Below the pieces are notes generated by a model, which was given only the letters and a program-made list of their open reading frames with translations, did not search any database and was not told the DNA's origin. Below are positions 44,629 to 53,087 of a stretch of 64,000 nt of DNA, piece after piece. Position numbers and translations under genes: made by a program. The DNA is taken from positions 24,705 to 88,704 of the forward strand of contig JAFRPL010000023.1 of assembly GCA_017429165.1 (NCBI GenBank), in the 5' to 3' direction. The stretch is from Clostridia bacterium. Its GTDB lineage: Bacteria > Bacillota > Clostridia > Oscillospirales > CAG-382. Numbering within the stretch: position 1 is the stretch's first letter; the number at the start of each line of letters is the position of its first letter.

Positions 44629-44691
44629 TGGATTTATCTCCTTTGGAATATTATATAATTCTGTGTTTTCCGCCGCAGAGGCGTACAGGTT

Positions 44692-44720
44692 AATATAACA
44701 CAAGAATTTTCGTTTTACAA
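44692..44720 (-). promoter_or_regulatory. Promoter of secG
   Basis: Minus strand: TTGTAA (44715-44720), 17-base spacer, TATATT (44692-44697), leaving a ~60-base leader. Confidence 0.6.
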
Positions 44721-44755
44721 GAGAAATTTCAAAAAATTCATAATTTTTTTATATT

Positions 44756-46243
44756 TCAGTCCTGCTTTTGTCTTTTTTCGCCGTCGCCGCCGGCGTTTTT
44801 GCCGTCGTTCGCGCTCTTGTCGCGGTCGATCCCCTCGCGCCGCTTGTCACGCGCGGCTTTCTGCGCCGCCTTGTTGGCCTTTGACACGACCGAATAGATC
44901 TTTAAAGCCAGAAGCAGCACGAGATAGCAGATGACTATTATGATGAGTATGCGGATAATGGTCTTTACCGTGGGCGACGTGAGGAACGCCTTGAAACGGC
45001 CGAACAGCGAAAGCAGCGGACTGCGGTCGACCGCCGCCGCGGTCACGAGCGGGACCGAGGCGAGCAGCTCGCCTTCGTAATACACGCCGAGCTTGCCCAC
45101 GACTTTGTCTTTTTCCACCGGCGCTTCGAGCTCGTCGTAATACAGCGTGGGCTCGCGCACTATGTCATCGGCGGTGAGCCCCGTGGGGACGAGCATGTCC
45201 ACTTCCTCCAGCGCTATGTAGTTGACGGTGTCGGTGTTGTCGGAGCCGACCGAAACGGGCAGCGTGCCTATGACCTCGCCCGCCTTGACCATAAGCAGAT
45301 AGCCGAAGCTTGTCAGCGCCCACTTGAAGGTCTTGTGGATATCGGCGTAGGCGTTGTTTTCGGGGAAAGTGCGGGAGCCGTCCTTGCTGCGCATCTCGCC
45401 CGGGGCCTCCATGACCACGAATACGTAGCCGAGCCCTTCGTTTTCGCCCGCGGTGATGAGGCAGTAGCCGCCGTCCATGCGCGACTGACCGGCTATCATC
45501 CCCTTGACGCCGGCAAAGTAGTAATCCTTGGTCAGCGTCTTGGAAAGCAGGTAGTTCTTGGTCTGCAGCGTGGATTTGCCCAGCACGTAGGAAGGCAGCG
45601 ACGAAATGGAAAGCAGCACGTTGTATTTATAGAACCCCGCGGCGATGAGCGAAACGTCGCGCGCGGTGGTGTACGATTTGCCGTCGTTGAGCCCCACCGG
45701 ATTGGTGAACAGCGTGTCCGTGCAGCCGAGCGACGCCGCTTTTTCGTTCATCCTGTCCACGAATTCGCTGACGTCGCCGTTCATAACGTTGTACGCCAGC
45801 GTGTAGCAGGCGTCGTTGGCGGCGCTGACGAGCGTGGCGGTCAGCAGCTGACGCGGCGTGAAGACGTCGCCGCTCTTCAATCCCAGCATCGGGCAGGAGA
45901 TATCGCCCATCTGCCCTATGTTCTTGGGGAGCAGCGCCTCGCCGGGGACGGTGTATTCGAGCCCTTTTTTATCTATGTTGTCGATCAGGTCGAACGCGAC
46001 CATGGCGGCGACCAGCTTTGCCGAAACCGTTGGCGCGACTTTTTCGCCGGCCGACGTGTCGAGCAGGATCTGCCCGGTGTCGACGCTGCGTATGACGACC
46101 ATATTGCCGCTGGTGATCTCGGGCGGTTTGACCACACCGGATCCCGAGACCTCCTGGCTGTCGTCCGCAAACGCGGCGAAACAGCACGCTGCAAGCATTA
46201 TGAGCGCGGCGAATACCGCCGTTATTCTGATGATTATTTTCAT
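44756..46243 (-). CDS. DacF-like D-Ala-D-Ala carboxypeptidase homologue without catalytic motifs
   Basis: 495 residues: signal peptide, peptidase S11 domain (~45-290), C-terminal beta domain (~330-420), membrane anchor (~447-470) and a charged tail with KKRQKQD-type residues. The plan is DacF/DacA, but all three penicillin-binding motifs are altered: SxxK reads VSAK (Val73 for Ser), SxN reads AAN (Ala141) and KTG reads IAG (250-252). The surrounding sequence (LLTATLVSAANDACYTLAY, YYFAGVKGMIAGQSRMDGGYCL) aligns without gaps, so the loss is real rather than a misalignment. Start overlaps ribF stop (ATGA). Confidence 0.85.
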   Translation of the reverse strand: MKIIIRITAVFAALIMLAACCFAAFADDSQEVSGSGVVKPPEITSGNMVVIRSVDTGQILLDTSAGEKVAPTVSAKLVAAMVAFDLIDNIDKKGLEYTVPGEALLPKNIGQMGDISCPMLGLKSGDVFTPRQLLTATLVSAANDACYTLAYNVMNGDVSEFVDRMNEKAASLGCTDTLFTNPVGLNDGKSYTTARDVSLIAAGFYKYNVLLSISSLPSYVLGKSTLQTKNYLLSKTLTKDYYFAGVKGMIAGQSRMDGGYCLITAGENEGLGYVFVVMEAPGEMRSKDGSRTFPENNAYADIHKTFKWALTSFGYLLMVKAGEVIGTLPVSVGSDNTDTVNYIALEEVDMLVPTGLTADDIVREPTLYYDELEAPVEKDKVVGKLGVYYEGELLASVPLVTAAAVDRSPLLSLFGRFKAFLTSPTVKTIIRILIIIVICYLVLLLALKIYSVVSKANKAAQKAARDKRREGIDRDKSANDGKNAGGDGEKRQKQD

Positions 46244-47160
46244 TTCTGCAGTTCCTTTTTTGTAAAAGAGCGCATTTTGCGCGCGTAAATGAGTTTTGCC
46301 TTTTCCACGTCGCGTTCCACTGCGGCGGCGAGCTCGGCGGCGTCGCCGAACCGGCGCTCCGGCCGCAGGAAAACCTGCGGGAACACGCGTAATTCGTCGC
46401 CGTAAGCTATGTCCGCGGCGCCGAATATGTGCGTTTCGCAGCCGGGACGCGCGTTTTCGCACACCGTGGGCTTTACGCCGATATCGAGCACGCATTCATA
46501 CTCTTTGCCGCCGACCGAACATCTGCCGGCGTAAACGCCGTACCGCGGGATACACATCCCTTCGGGGAAGATCTGGTTCGCCGTGGGGAACCCCAGTTTC
46601 GTCCCCAGCTGCGAACCGCGCACGGTCTTGAAACAAAACGAATATTCGCGCCCCAGAAGCGCGTTCGCGGCGGGAATATCGCCTTTGCGCAGTTTTTCGC
46701 GTATGAGCGAAGACGAGACGGCGGCTCCGTTTTTGCGGAATTCCGGCACTGTAACGACGAGCGGCACGTACTTTGAAAGCAGCTCGGGCGTGCCTTCCCT
46801 GCCGAAGCCGAACCTGAAATCGCCGCCGCACACCGCCGCGCGCGCCGCGAATCCGCCTGCGACGGTATCGCGGGCGAAAGTTTCGGCGTCGAGGCGGCGT
46901 ATCTGTTCGAAATCGGCGCGGTAAACGGCGTCGACCCCGCAGGAACCGAGCAGCTCGGCGTTATGCGAAAACGGGAATATACAGCCGCCTTTCTGCGGCA
47001 TATTGTCGAAGGTGAACACCGCAAGCGGGACGCGGAGCGATTCGGCAATGCCTTTTGCCCGTGCGAGCAGCACGCGGTGCCCGGGATGAACGCCGTCGAA
47101 TACGCCGACGGCGAGCACACAGCCGCCGGGCGCTTGCGGCGGAGTCGTCAGAATCTCCAT
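46240..47160 (-). CDS. ribF: Bifunctional riboflavin kinase/FAD synthetase
   Basis: 306 residues. Residues ~12-170 are the nucleotidyltransferase (VGVFDGVHPGHRVLLARAK; FGREGTPELL; VSSSLIREKLRKGD), residues ~180-306 the flavokinase (GTKLGFPTANQIFPEGMCIPRYGVYAG). Makes FMN and FAD, the cofactors needed by ApbE, RnfG and RnfD. The usual neighbour truB/rpsO is absent; instead it is coupled to the DacF-like gene. Confidence 0.95.
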   Translation of the reverse strand: MEILTTPPQAPGGCVLAVGVFDGVHPGHRVLLARAKGIAESLRVPLAVFTFDNMPQKGGCIFPFSHNAELLGSCGVDAVYRADFEQIRRLDAETFARDTVAGGFAARAAVCGGDFRFGFGREGTPELLSKYVPLVVTVPEFRKNGAAVSSSLIREKLRKGDIPAANALLGREYSFCFKTVRGSQLGTKLGFPTANQIFPEGMCIPRYGVYAGRCSVGGKEYECVLDIGVKPTVCENARPGCETHIFGAADIAYGDELRVFPQVFLRPERRFGDAAELAAAVERDVEKAKLIYARKMRSFTKKELQK

Positions 47161-47230
47161 ACCGTGGCTCCGTAACGTCTTATACGGCGCGTACGCGCGT
47201 CGGCGCGGCGCCGTGGATTATCTTTATTTA

Positions 47231-47258
47231 ATTATAACTATTTACGGTGTTTTGTCAA
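47231..47258 (-). promoter_or_regulatory. Promoter of the ribF-dacF-like operon
   Basis: Minus strand: TTGACA (47253-47258), 16-base spacer, TATAAT (47231-47236), about 70 bases before ribF. No FMN riboswitch fits in that distance. Confidence 0.8.
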
Positions 47259-47394
47259 GCACAAAAACGCCCGTTCAGGCATTGCGGCGCGGCAAATTTA
47301 CAAATTTATAACGTACTGTACGCATTTGCGCGGCAGCGGCGCGAATATCACGCCCGCACGCGGACAGAATAAATAAAAAAAGGAGCGGTACGGC

Positions 47395-49506
47395 GTGGAA
47401 AACGGATTCGAATGCGTGATTCTGGCGGGAGGAAAAGGCGAACGGCTGCGCCCCGTGACGCAGACGCGTCCAAAACCCCTGTGCAAAGTCGCGGGGGTGA
47501 GCTGTCTGGAACGCTGCGTGCGCGCCGCAAGAGCGGCGGGCGCCGCTAAAATAACCGTTTCGGCGTGCTATATGGCGGCTGAAGTGGAAAAAGAGTGCGC
47601 CCGTCTCGGCGTTTCGTGCGTCGCCGACGAAAAACCGCTGGGGACCGCGGGCGCCTGCCGCGAATGCGCGGGCGGAGACCGCCACGTGCTGGTGCTGAGC
47701 GGCGACGGCTGGTTCGATTTCGACCTCAAAAACGCCGCGGAGTCGCATTTTGAGCGTTCTTCCGACTGCACCGTCGCGCTTACCGAATGCGATTCGCCCA
47801 CTTCCTACGGCTGCGCCGTCGTAAAAGACGGCGTGATAACGCGTTTTGTCGAAAAGCCCTCGTGGTCGCACGTGTGCGGGAGTGAAGTGAACACCGGCAT
47901 ATATCTGCTTTCGCCGCGCGCGCTCGCTCTGATCCCTCCCGGCGTGCAGTACGATTTCGCGTCGGACCTCTTCCCCGCGCTGTTCGACTGCGGCGTTCCG
48001 ATACACGCGTACAAAGCGGAAGGATTCTGGTGCGATATCGGCGACGCGGAGGCGTATCTGGAATGCTGTATGCACGTCACGGGCGGCAGGAACGATATTT
48101 CACCGGAAGCGAAGATCGCGAAAAGCGCAAAGATCACGCGCAGCGTGATAATGGAAAACGCCTTTATAGGCGCGGGAACGGTGATCGACGGCGCCGTGAT
48201 CTGCGAAAACTGCCGCATAGGCAAAAACTGCCTTGTCCCGCCGGGGTGCGTGCTCGGCGGCGGCTGCGCCGTCGGCGACGGGACCGCGCTGGAACGCGGC
48301 GTGCGGCTGGGGGCAGGCAGCATAACGGAACCCGATTCTTATATAAAAAAGGACGTGAAAACCGGCGTGGCAAAAGGAAAACTCTTCGATACGGACGACG
48401 GCGCGGGCGGCGCTTACGGCGGCTCGTTTTCGCCGTCGGTCTCGCTCGACGCAGGCGCGGCGTGCGCGTGCGCCGCAAAACGGATAGGCGTTATGTGGGC
48501 TGAAGACGCGCGCAGCGAGCTGATGGCGCGCTCGTTCGCATGCGGAGCGCGCTTCGGCGGCGCGTCGGTCGTTTCGCTCGGTCCGGGGTGCGAAGGGCTC
48601 GCGGCTTTCTGCAGCCGCGAATATTCGCTCGATATATGCGCGTTTTTCGAATACACGGGTCCCGAAGTACGGCTCGTCCTGCGCGGAAGGGGCGGCGCGC
48701 TTGTTGCGGGCGCAACAAAATCAAAGATCGAACGCGCTTTCCGCGCCGGTACGCCGCGCGAATCTGCGCCGGGAGGAGAAGAAACTCCGTACGGGAGTTT
48801 TTCGCCGGTTTGCCGTTTTTCGGCGCTGCTTGCGCATCTGTGCGGCGATCTGACCGGCGTAAAAGTTAACCTTCCGTCATTCAATCAGACCTCTTCCCTG
48901 TTTAAGACCGTGTGCGTTTCCGCGGGCGCAAAGGTCGCGCAAAGCGCCCCGGCAGCTCTTTCGTTCAGGCTCGACGGTCTTGGCATTATGTTAACCACGC
49001 GCGACGGCCGCACGTTTTCCGGATGGCAGATTTCGGCGTACGTCCTTGCGCATTCCGCCGAAGATATCGTCATGCTGCCGGAAGGCGCGCCGCGATCCGC
49101 AGCCGACTTCATTTCGGCGTTCGGCAAGAAGGTCGTCACTGACGGAAAAAACCTTCCCGTCACGGTGGTCTGCGCCGCCGCCGCGGGCGCGGAGCTGCTC
49201 GCGCTGTGCGCTTCTCAGGGACGCGATCTTGCAGATATCGCAAACGATTTTCCAGTGTTTACGGTGCGCACCGAAACGCTCGACTTCCCCGCCCGGCGCA
49301 AAGCGGCGTTCACGGGCGAGCTGTGCCGCGAATTCGGCTGCGACGAACCGGTATATACCGATAAGCGCGGCACGGTGCGCTTTATACCGGATTCGCCGCG
49401 GGGGTTCAGGATCGTCGCCGAAGCCGCGTCCGGCGAGTTTGCCGACGAGCTCTGCGAATTCGCGCGCAGGCGCGTCAGTTCACCGCCGCGCGTTCAAGAT
49501 CCGTAA
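47395..49506 (+). CDS. Sugar-1-phosphate nucleotidyltransferase fused to phosphohexomutase-like domain
   Basis: 703 residues from a GTG start with AGGAG upstream. Residues 1-235: nucleotidyltransferase (VILAGGKGERLRPVTQTRPKP, SGDGWFDFD, FVEKP, FWCDIGD). Residues ~236-325: left-handed beta-helix hexapeptide repeats. Residues ~335-703: an alpha-D-phosphohexomutase-like fold, but the TASHNP active-site Ser region reads AFFEYTGPE (416-424) and the DGDxDR metal loop reads FRLDGLG (524-530), so mutase activity is unlikely. Similar GDP-mannose-type fusions are known in actinobacteria and cyanobacteria. The end overlaps the convergent PLP-enzyme gene by 32 bases. Confidence 0.85.
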   Translation: MENGFECVILAGGKGERLRPVTQTRPKPLCKVAGVSCLERCVRAARAAGAAKITVSACYMAAEVEKECARLGVSCVADEKPLGTAGACRECAGGDRHVLVLSGDGWFDFDLKNAAESHFERSSDCTVALTECDSPTSYGCAVVKDGVITRFVEKPSWSHVCGSEVNTGIYLLSPRALALIPPGVQYDFASDLFPALFDCGVPIHAYKAEGFWCDIGDAEAYLECCMHVTGGRNDISPEAKIAKSAKITRSVIMENAFIGAGTVIDGAVICENCRIGKNCLVPPGCVLGGGCAVGDGTALERGVRLGAGSITEPDSYIKKDVKTGVAKGKLFDTDDGAGGAYGGSFSPSVSLDAGAACACAAKRIGVMWAEDARSELMARSFACGARFGGASVVSLGPGCEGLAAFCSREYSLDICAFFEYTGPEVRLVLRGRGGALVAGATKSKIERAFRAGTPRESAPGGEETPYGSFSPVCRFSALLAHLCGDLTGVKVNLPSFNQTSSLFKTVCVSAGAKVAQSAPAALSFRLDGLGIMLTTRDGRTFSGWQISAYVLAHSAEDIVMLPEGAPRSAADFISAFGKKVVTDGKNLPVTVVCAAAAGAELLALCASQGRDLADIANDFPVFTVRTETLDFPARRKAAFTGELCREFGCDEPVYTDKRGTVRFIPDSPRGFRIVAEAASGEFADELCEFARRRVSSPPRVQDP

Positions 49507-50572
49507 TTATGTCAACCGCCGATTCCGTGCCGCACGAAAGCCGCAGAAGCCCTTTCGTAATGCCGCACGCCGCCTTTTCGCCTTCGTCCAGCGAAGCGTG
49601 AGTCTGCGTATAAGGGTGTGTGATGAGTGAGGCGTTGCCGCCCAGACTTTCGGCGAATCTTATCAGCTTCAGCGACTTTATAAACTCGGGCACCTTCTCT
49701 TCGTCTATCTCGAACGATATAACGCCGCCGGCGCCCGACGACTGCGAGGAGTTCACCGCGTATCCCTCGTTTTCCGGATCTCCGGCGTAATATATACGCT
49801 TTATGTCGCTCCGTGTTTTCAGATATTTAAAAACCTCGCTCGCGTTTTCACAATGCTTTTTCATGCGAAGAGCGAGCGTTTCCATTCCCCTTTTTATAAG
49901 AAAACTCTCGAACGGCGAAAGTCCGTTTCCCTTTGTATTCATCAGGTTTTTCAGCTTTTTCGCGAGCTCTTCGCCGCTCGTCGCCAGACACCCCGCGACC
50001 GAATCGTGATGACCTCCCAAGTATTTCGTCGCCGAATGCACCGTCGCGTCGGCCCCGAGCGCGAGCGGCTTTTGCAGCGCCGGCGAAAGGAACGTGTTAT
50101 CGATCGCGAGATACGCATTGTGCGCGTGCGCGACCGCCGCCGTTTTTCTTATGTCCGTCACGCGCATGAGCGGGTTCGCAGGAGTTTCCGCAAAGACGAG
50201 CGCTCCGTATGTCCCCCTGAGCGCCGATGAAAGCGCGTTTTCATCCGAAACGTCGGTAAAAACGGCGGAATAACACGTTCTGAGCAGCCGTTTGGTGCCT
50301 CCGTAGGTGTCTTTGGCGCAGATTATCTTATCAAAACACGCAAAAAGCGCGTCTTCGGCGGCAAGCCCCGACGCAAACGCGAACCCGTACCGCCCGCCCT
50401 CCGCCGCCGCCAACGTCTTTTCAAGCGCCGCTCTTGTGGGATTTGACGTCCTTGTATAGGAATATCCGTGCAGAGCCGCGTCCGCAAAGGTCGAAGTGGC
50501 GAATATCGGCGTTCCGACGGCTCCGAGCGGGTTTTCCGCGCCCGAATGTATCAAAAGAGTCTCGATTTCCAT
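49475..50572 (-). CDS. Cys/Met metabolism PLP enzyme (cystathionine gamma-synthase/lyase type)
   Basis: 365 residues from ATG 50572 (GGAGG seven bases upstream). Features of the Cys/Met PLP family: YSYTRTSNPTRAALE, FASGLAAEDALF, ETPANPLMRV, IDNTFLSPALQKPL, the PLP Lys in HSATKYLGGHHDSVAG, and the C-terminal SLGGNASLITHPYTQTHAS. Reaction could be cystathionine gamma-synthase, methionine gamma-lyase or O-acetylhomoserine sulfhydrylase; motifs alone do not decide. Confidence 0.9.
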   Translation of the reverse strand: MEIETLLIHSGAENPLGAVGTPIFATSTFADAALHGYSYTRTSNPTRAALEKTLAAAEGGRYGFAFASGLAAEDALFACFDKIICAKDTYGGTKRLLRTCYSAVFTDVSDENALSSALRGTYGALVFAETPANPLMRVTDIRKTAAVAHAHNAYLAIDNTFLSPALQKPLALGADATVHSATKYLGGHHDSVAGCLATSGEELAKKLKNLMNTKGNGLSPFESFLIKRGMETLALRMKKHCENASEVFKYLKTRSDIKRIYYAGDPENEGYAVNSSQSSGAGGVISFEIDEEKVPEFIKSLKLIRFAESLGGNASLITHPYTQTHASLDEGEKAACGITKGLLRLSCGTESAVDIITDLERAAVN

Positions 50573-50621
50573 AGTTTCGCCTCCGTATGCGCAGTATATG
50601 CCGCGATCCCGCGAGCGGAAC

Positions 50622-50635
50622 GTTCCACGTGGAAC
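50622..50635. promoter_or_regulatory. Candidate parS site 1 (ParB/Spo0J binding)
   Basis: Perfect 14-base palindrome GTTCCACGTGGAAC; the known Firmicutes parS consensus is TGTTNCACGTGAAACA. It matches the CACGTG core and the G/C-rich flanks with one symmetric change. It lies between a PLP-enzyme gene and the spo0A-like gene, within 14 kb of the origin-linked rpmH. Confidence 0.75.
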
Positions 50636-50643
50636 ATTTTTCG

Positions 50644-50650
50644 TGTCGAA
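50644..50650 (+). promoter_or_regulatory. Possible 0A box upstream of spo0A-like gene
   Basis: TGTCGAA equals the Spo0A-binding consensus (TGNCGAA). A near match TGTCGAG lies at 50704-50710, 40 bases before the -35 element of the gene. Consistent with autoregulation; short motif, so chance is possible. Confidence 0.45.
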
Positions 50651-50748
50651 CTCTGCGGCGGCGCGGCACTGCCTGCCGTAAAGTGGCATTTCCGCGCGGT
50701 GAGTGTCGAGTCTTGTATTACGATTCTGTGATTTTCGGTAAAATTCTA

Positions 50749-50777
50749 TTGATTTTTGTTGTCTCCCGTGTTACGAT
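50749..50777 (+). promoter_or_regulatory. Putative promoter of spo0A-like gene
   Basis: TTGATT (50749-50754), 17-base spacer, TACGAT (50772-50777), about 35 bases before the ATG, which has AAGGAG upstream. A sigma-H promoter pattern was not found. Confidence 0.5.
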
Positions 50778-50812
50778 AATCCCACAAAAGCAAAACGGCA
50801 AGGAGACAGGAT

Positions 50813-51592
50813 ATGGAAAACACGGCATCAAAGGCAAAAGTCATAATAGTAGATTCTTCTTCGGATTTCCGCACGACGTGCGGCGCCCAGCTCCGCAAGC
50901 ACGGCATAGAGATAATAGCGGAAGCATCCGCCACGACGGAAGCGTTCAACAAAATAGTGCGTTTCAAGCCGCAGGTCGTGATCTGCGAGCTGTTCATAGG
51001 CAAAACCGACGCGGTTCAGCTCATCAGGACATGTAAAAAGGCGCTCCCGGACAGTTTTCCTTCGTTTATAATGGTTTCGCAGTTCAATAACCAGAACCTC
51101 TTCGAGGAATGCTGCGAGGCCGGCGCGGGATACTGTATGATCAAACCGCTGGATTACACGTTCCTTTCCGAGCGCGTCATACGGCTCGCGGTGCGCGGAA
51201 GGCTGCACGGGATGGCGAATCTGCCCGGCGAATACGATCTCGAAACGCAGGTGACCAAGATAATACATCAGGTGGGCGTTCCGGCGCACATAAAAGGGTA
51301 TCAGTATCTGCGCACCGCCATAATGATGTCGGTCAGCGACCCTTCGGCGATGGAATCGGTGACGAAAGTGCTGTATCCGACCATCGCCAAGCAGTACCAG
51401 ACCACGACGTCGCGCGTCGAGCGCGCCATCCGCCACGCCATAGAAGTCGCCTGGGACAGAGGAGACCTGGACGTGCTCAACGCCTTCTTCGGTTACACCG
51501 TGCAGAATTCGAGAGGGAAGCCGACGAACAGCGAATTCATCGCCATGATCGCCGATAATCTGCGCCTGAAAAACCGCCCTGTCGGAGTCTGA
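50813..51592 (+). CDS. spo0A: Spo0A-like sporulation master regulator with altered phospho-acceptor
   Basis: 259 residues. The C-terminal DNA-binding domain (~142-255) is nearly identical to Bacillus Spo0[46 protein letters not shown] (recognition helix) and [13 protein letters not shown]. The N-terminal receiver (~8-125) is divergent: the acidic pocket is VDSSSD (Asp14-Ser15 for Asp-Asp), the phospho-acceptor position reads VVICELF (Glu59 for Asp), Thr/Ser switch is Ser89 and the conserved Lys is Lys111 (MIKPLD). Phosphorylation is thus unlikely and Glu may mimic it. Not next to spoIVB as usual; parS sites lie on both sides. Confidence 0.9.
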   Translation: MENTASKAKVIIVDSSSDFRTTCGAQLRKHGIEIIAEASATTEAFNKIVRFKPQVVICELFIGKTDAVQLIRTCKKALPDSFPSFIMVSQFNNQNLFEECCEAGAGYCMIKPLDYTFLSERVIRLAVRGRLHGMANLPGEYDLETQVTKIIHQVGVPAHIKGYQYLRTAIMMSVSDPSAMESVTKVLYPTIAKQYQTTTSRVERAIRHAIEVAWDRGDLDVLNAFFGYTVQNSRGKPTNSEFIAMIADNLRLKNRPVGV

Positions 51593-51663
51593 CGCGCAAA
51601 CGTCTATGCGCCGCAAGGCGTTCGGGGAATTATTCATAGATTGATAAACAAACTATAAACGCA

Positions 51664-51693
51664 TAAGCCGCCGGCGTCGACCGCGGCTTTTTC
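51664..51693 (+). terminator. Probable terminator after spo0A-like gene
   Basis: AAGCCGC pairs with GCGGCTT around a short GC-rich loop, followed by TTTCGTTT. Confidence 0.6.
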
Positions 51694-51708
51694 GTTTGCG
51701 CGGGCGCG

Positions 51709-51722
51709 GTTCCACGTGGAAC
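51709..51722. promoter_or_regulatory. Candidate parS site 2
   Basis: Same 14-base palindrome as site 1 (GTTCCACGTGGAAC), 1087 bases away. It ends seven bases before the -35 element of tyrS, so ParB binding could influence that promoter. Confidence 0.75.
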
Positions 51723-51729
51723 GTACGTC

Positions 51730-51758
51730 TTGACAAACGCGCGGCGCGGTGATATAAT
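51730..51758 (+). promoter_or_regulatory. Consensus sigma-A promoter of tyrS
   Basis: TTGACA (51730-51735), 17-base spacer, TATAAT (51753-51758). The leader is ~70 bases with only one GC-rich hairpin, too short for a T-box. Confidence 0.85.
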
Positions 51759-51834
51759 ATACTGAATTTATATATACTGAATGCCGCGGCGGGATCTCTT
51801 TTTCCGCCGGACGGCGTTTCCGGAGGAACAGAAC

Positions 51835-53058
51835 ATGAAAATTTACGAAGAACTGCAATCGCGCGGGCTGATCGCGCAGGTCACCGACGAAGCCGAAATA
51901 CGCGAACTCATCAACAACGGCGGCGCGCGGTTTTACATAGGGTTCGACCCGACCGCGGATTCGCTCCACGTCGGGCATTTTATGGCGCTCTGCCTTATGA
52001 AGCGCCTTCAGATGGCGGGGAACAAGCCGGTGGTGCTGCTCGGCGGCGGCACCGGATTCATCGGCGATCCTTCCGGCCGCACCGATATGCGCGCCATGAT
52101 GGATGCCGACACCATAAAGCACAACTGCGAATGCTTTCTCAAACAGATAGGCAAATTCATCGAATTCGGCGAAGACAAGGCGATAGTCGTCAACAACGCC
52201 GACTGGCTGCTCGACCTCAAATATATCGACCTGCTCCGCGAAGTCGGCGCGTGCTTTTCGGTCAACAACATGCTCCGCGCCGAATGCTACAAGCAGCGCA
52301 TGGAACGAGGCCTGAGCTTCTTTGAATTCAACTATATGATAATGCAATCGTACGATTTCTGGTATCTGAACGAGCATTACGGCTGCAATATGCAGTTCGG
52401 CGGCGATGACCAGTGGTCGAACATGCTCGCCGGCACCGAGCTGATCCGCAAAAAGTCGGGCAAGGACGCCTACGCCATGACAATAACGCTCCTGCTCAAC
52501 AGCGAAGGCAAAAAGATGGGCAAGACCGCAAAGGGCGCCGTGTGGCTCGACCCCGAAAAGACGACTCCGTTCGATTTTTACCAGTACTGGCGCAACGTCG
52601 ACGACGCCGACGTCATGAAATGCATCAAAATGCTCACGTTTATCCCGCTCGACGAGATAGCCGATATGGAAACGTGGCCCGATTCGCGCATAAACGAAAA
52701 GAAAGAGATCCTCGCTTACGCGCTCACCACGCTCGTCCACGGCGAGGAAGAGGCGAAAAAGGCGCAGATCACGTCCAAAGCGCTGTTTTCGGGCGGCGAA
52801 GACGATTCGCTCATGCCCACCACCGAAGTCCCCGCGGGGTCGCTCGTCGAAGGCGAGACCGGCGTCATAGACCTGCTGGTGCTTTCGGGCATCGCCAAAT
52901 CGCGCGGCGAGGCGCGCCGTCTTATAGAGCAGGGCGGTATAACGCTCGACGGCGAAGCCGTGACCGATTTCGGCAAAAAAGTCACCGCCGAACAGCTCAA
53001 AAACGGCATAAAGATCAGAAAAGGGAAGAAAACTCACAGAAAATTCATACTTGTGTAA
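51835..53058 (+). CDS. tyrS: Tyrosyl-tRNA synthetase
   Basis: 407-residue class I synthetase. YIGFDPTADSLHVGHF (HIGH-equivalent), GGGTGFIGDPSGRTDMR, QFGGDDQWSN, and KKMGKTAKG (KMSKS-equivalent); C-terminal S4 RNA-binding domain (~340-407; LSGIAKSRGEARRLIEQGG). ATG 51835 follows CGGAGGA; an in-frame ATG at 51781 has no ribosome site and lies in the leader. Confidence 0.96.
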   Translation: MKIYEELQSRGLIAQVTDEAEIRELINNGGARFYIGFDPTADSLHVGHFMALCLMKRLQMAGNKPVVLLGGGTGFIGDPSGRTDMRAMMDADTIKHNCECFLKQIGKFIEFGEDKAIVVNNADWLLDLKYIDLLREVGACFSVNNMLRAECYKQRMERGLSFFEFNYMIMQSYDFWYLNEHYGCNMQFGGDDQWSNMLAGTELIRKKSGKDAYAMTITLLLNSEGKKMGKTAKGAVWLDPEKTTPFDFYQYWRNVDDADVMKCIKMLTFIPLDEIADMETWPDSRINEKKEILAYALTTLVHGEEEAKKAQITSKALFSGGEDDSLMPTTEVPAGSLVEGETGVIDLLVLSGIAKSRGEARRLIEQGGITLDGEAVTDFGKKVTAEQLKNGIKIRKGKKTHRKFILV

Positions 53059-53087
53059 CACTTTGTTAAATTTTTGAGGAGGCGCTC

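Noticed and set aside
47161..47258. FMN riboswitch upstream of ribF
   Set aside because: A consensus promoter sits about 70 bases before the start; there is no room for the aptamer and none of its conserved blocks is visible.
51759..51834. T-box or other riboswitch in the tyrS leader
   Set aside because: The leader is about 70 bases, has one GC-rich hairpin and no T-box sequence or specifier loop.
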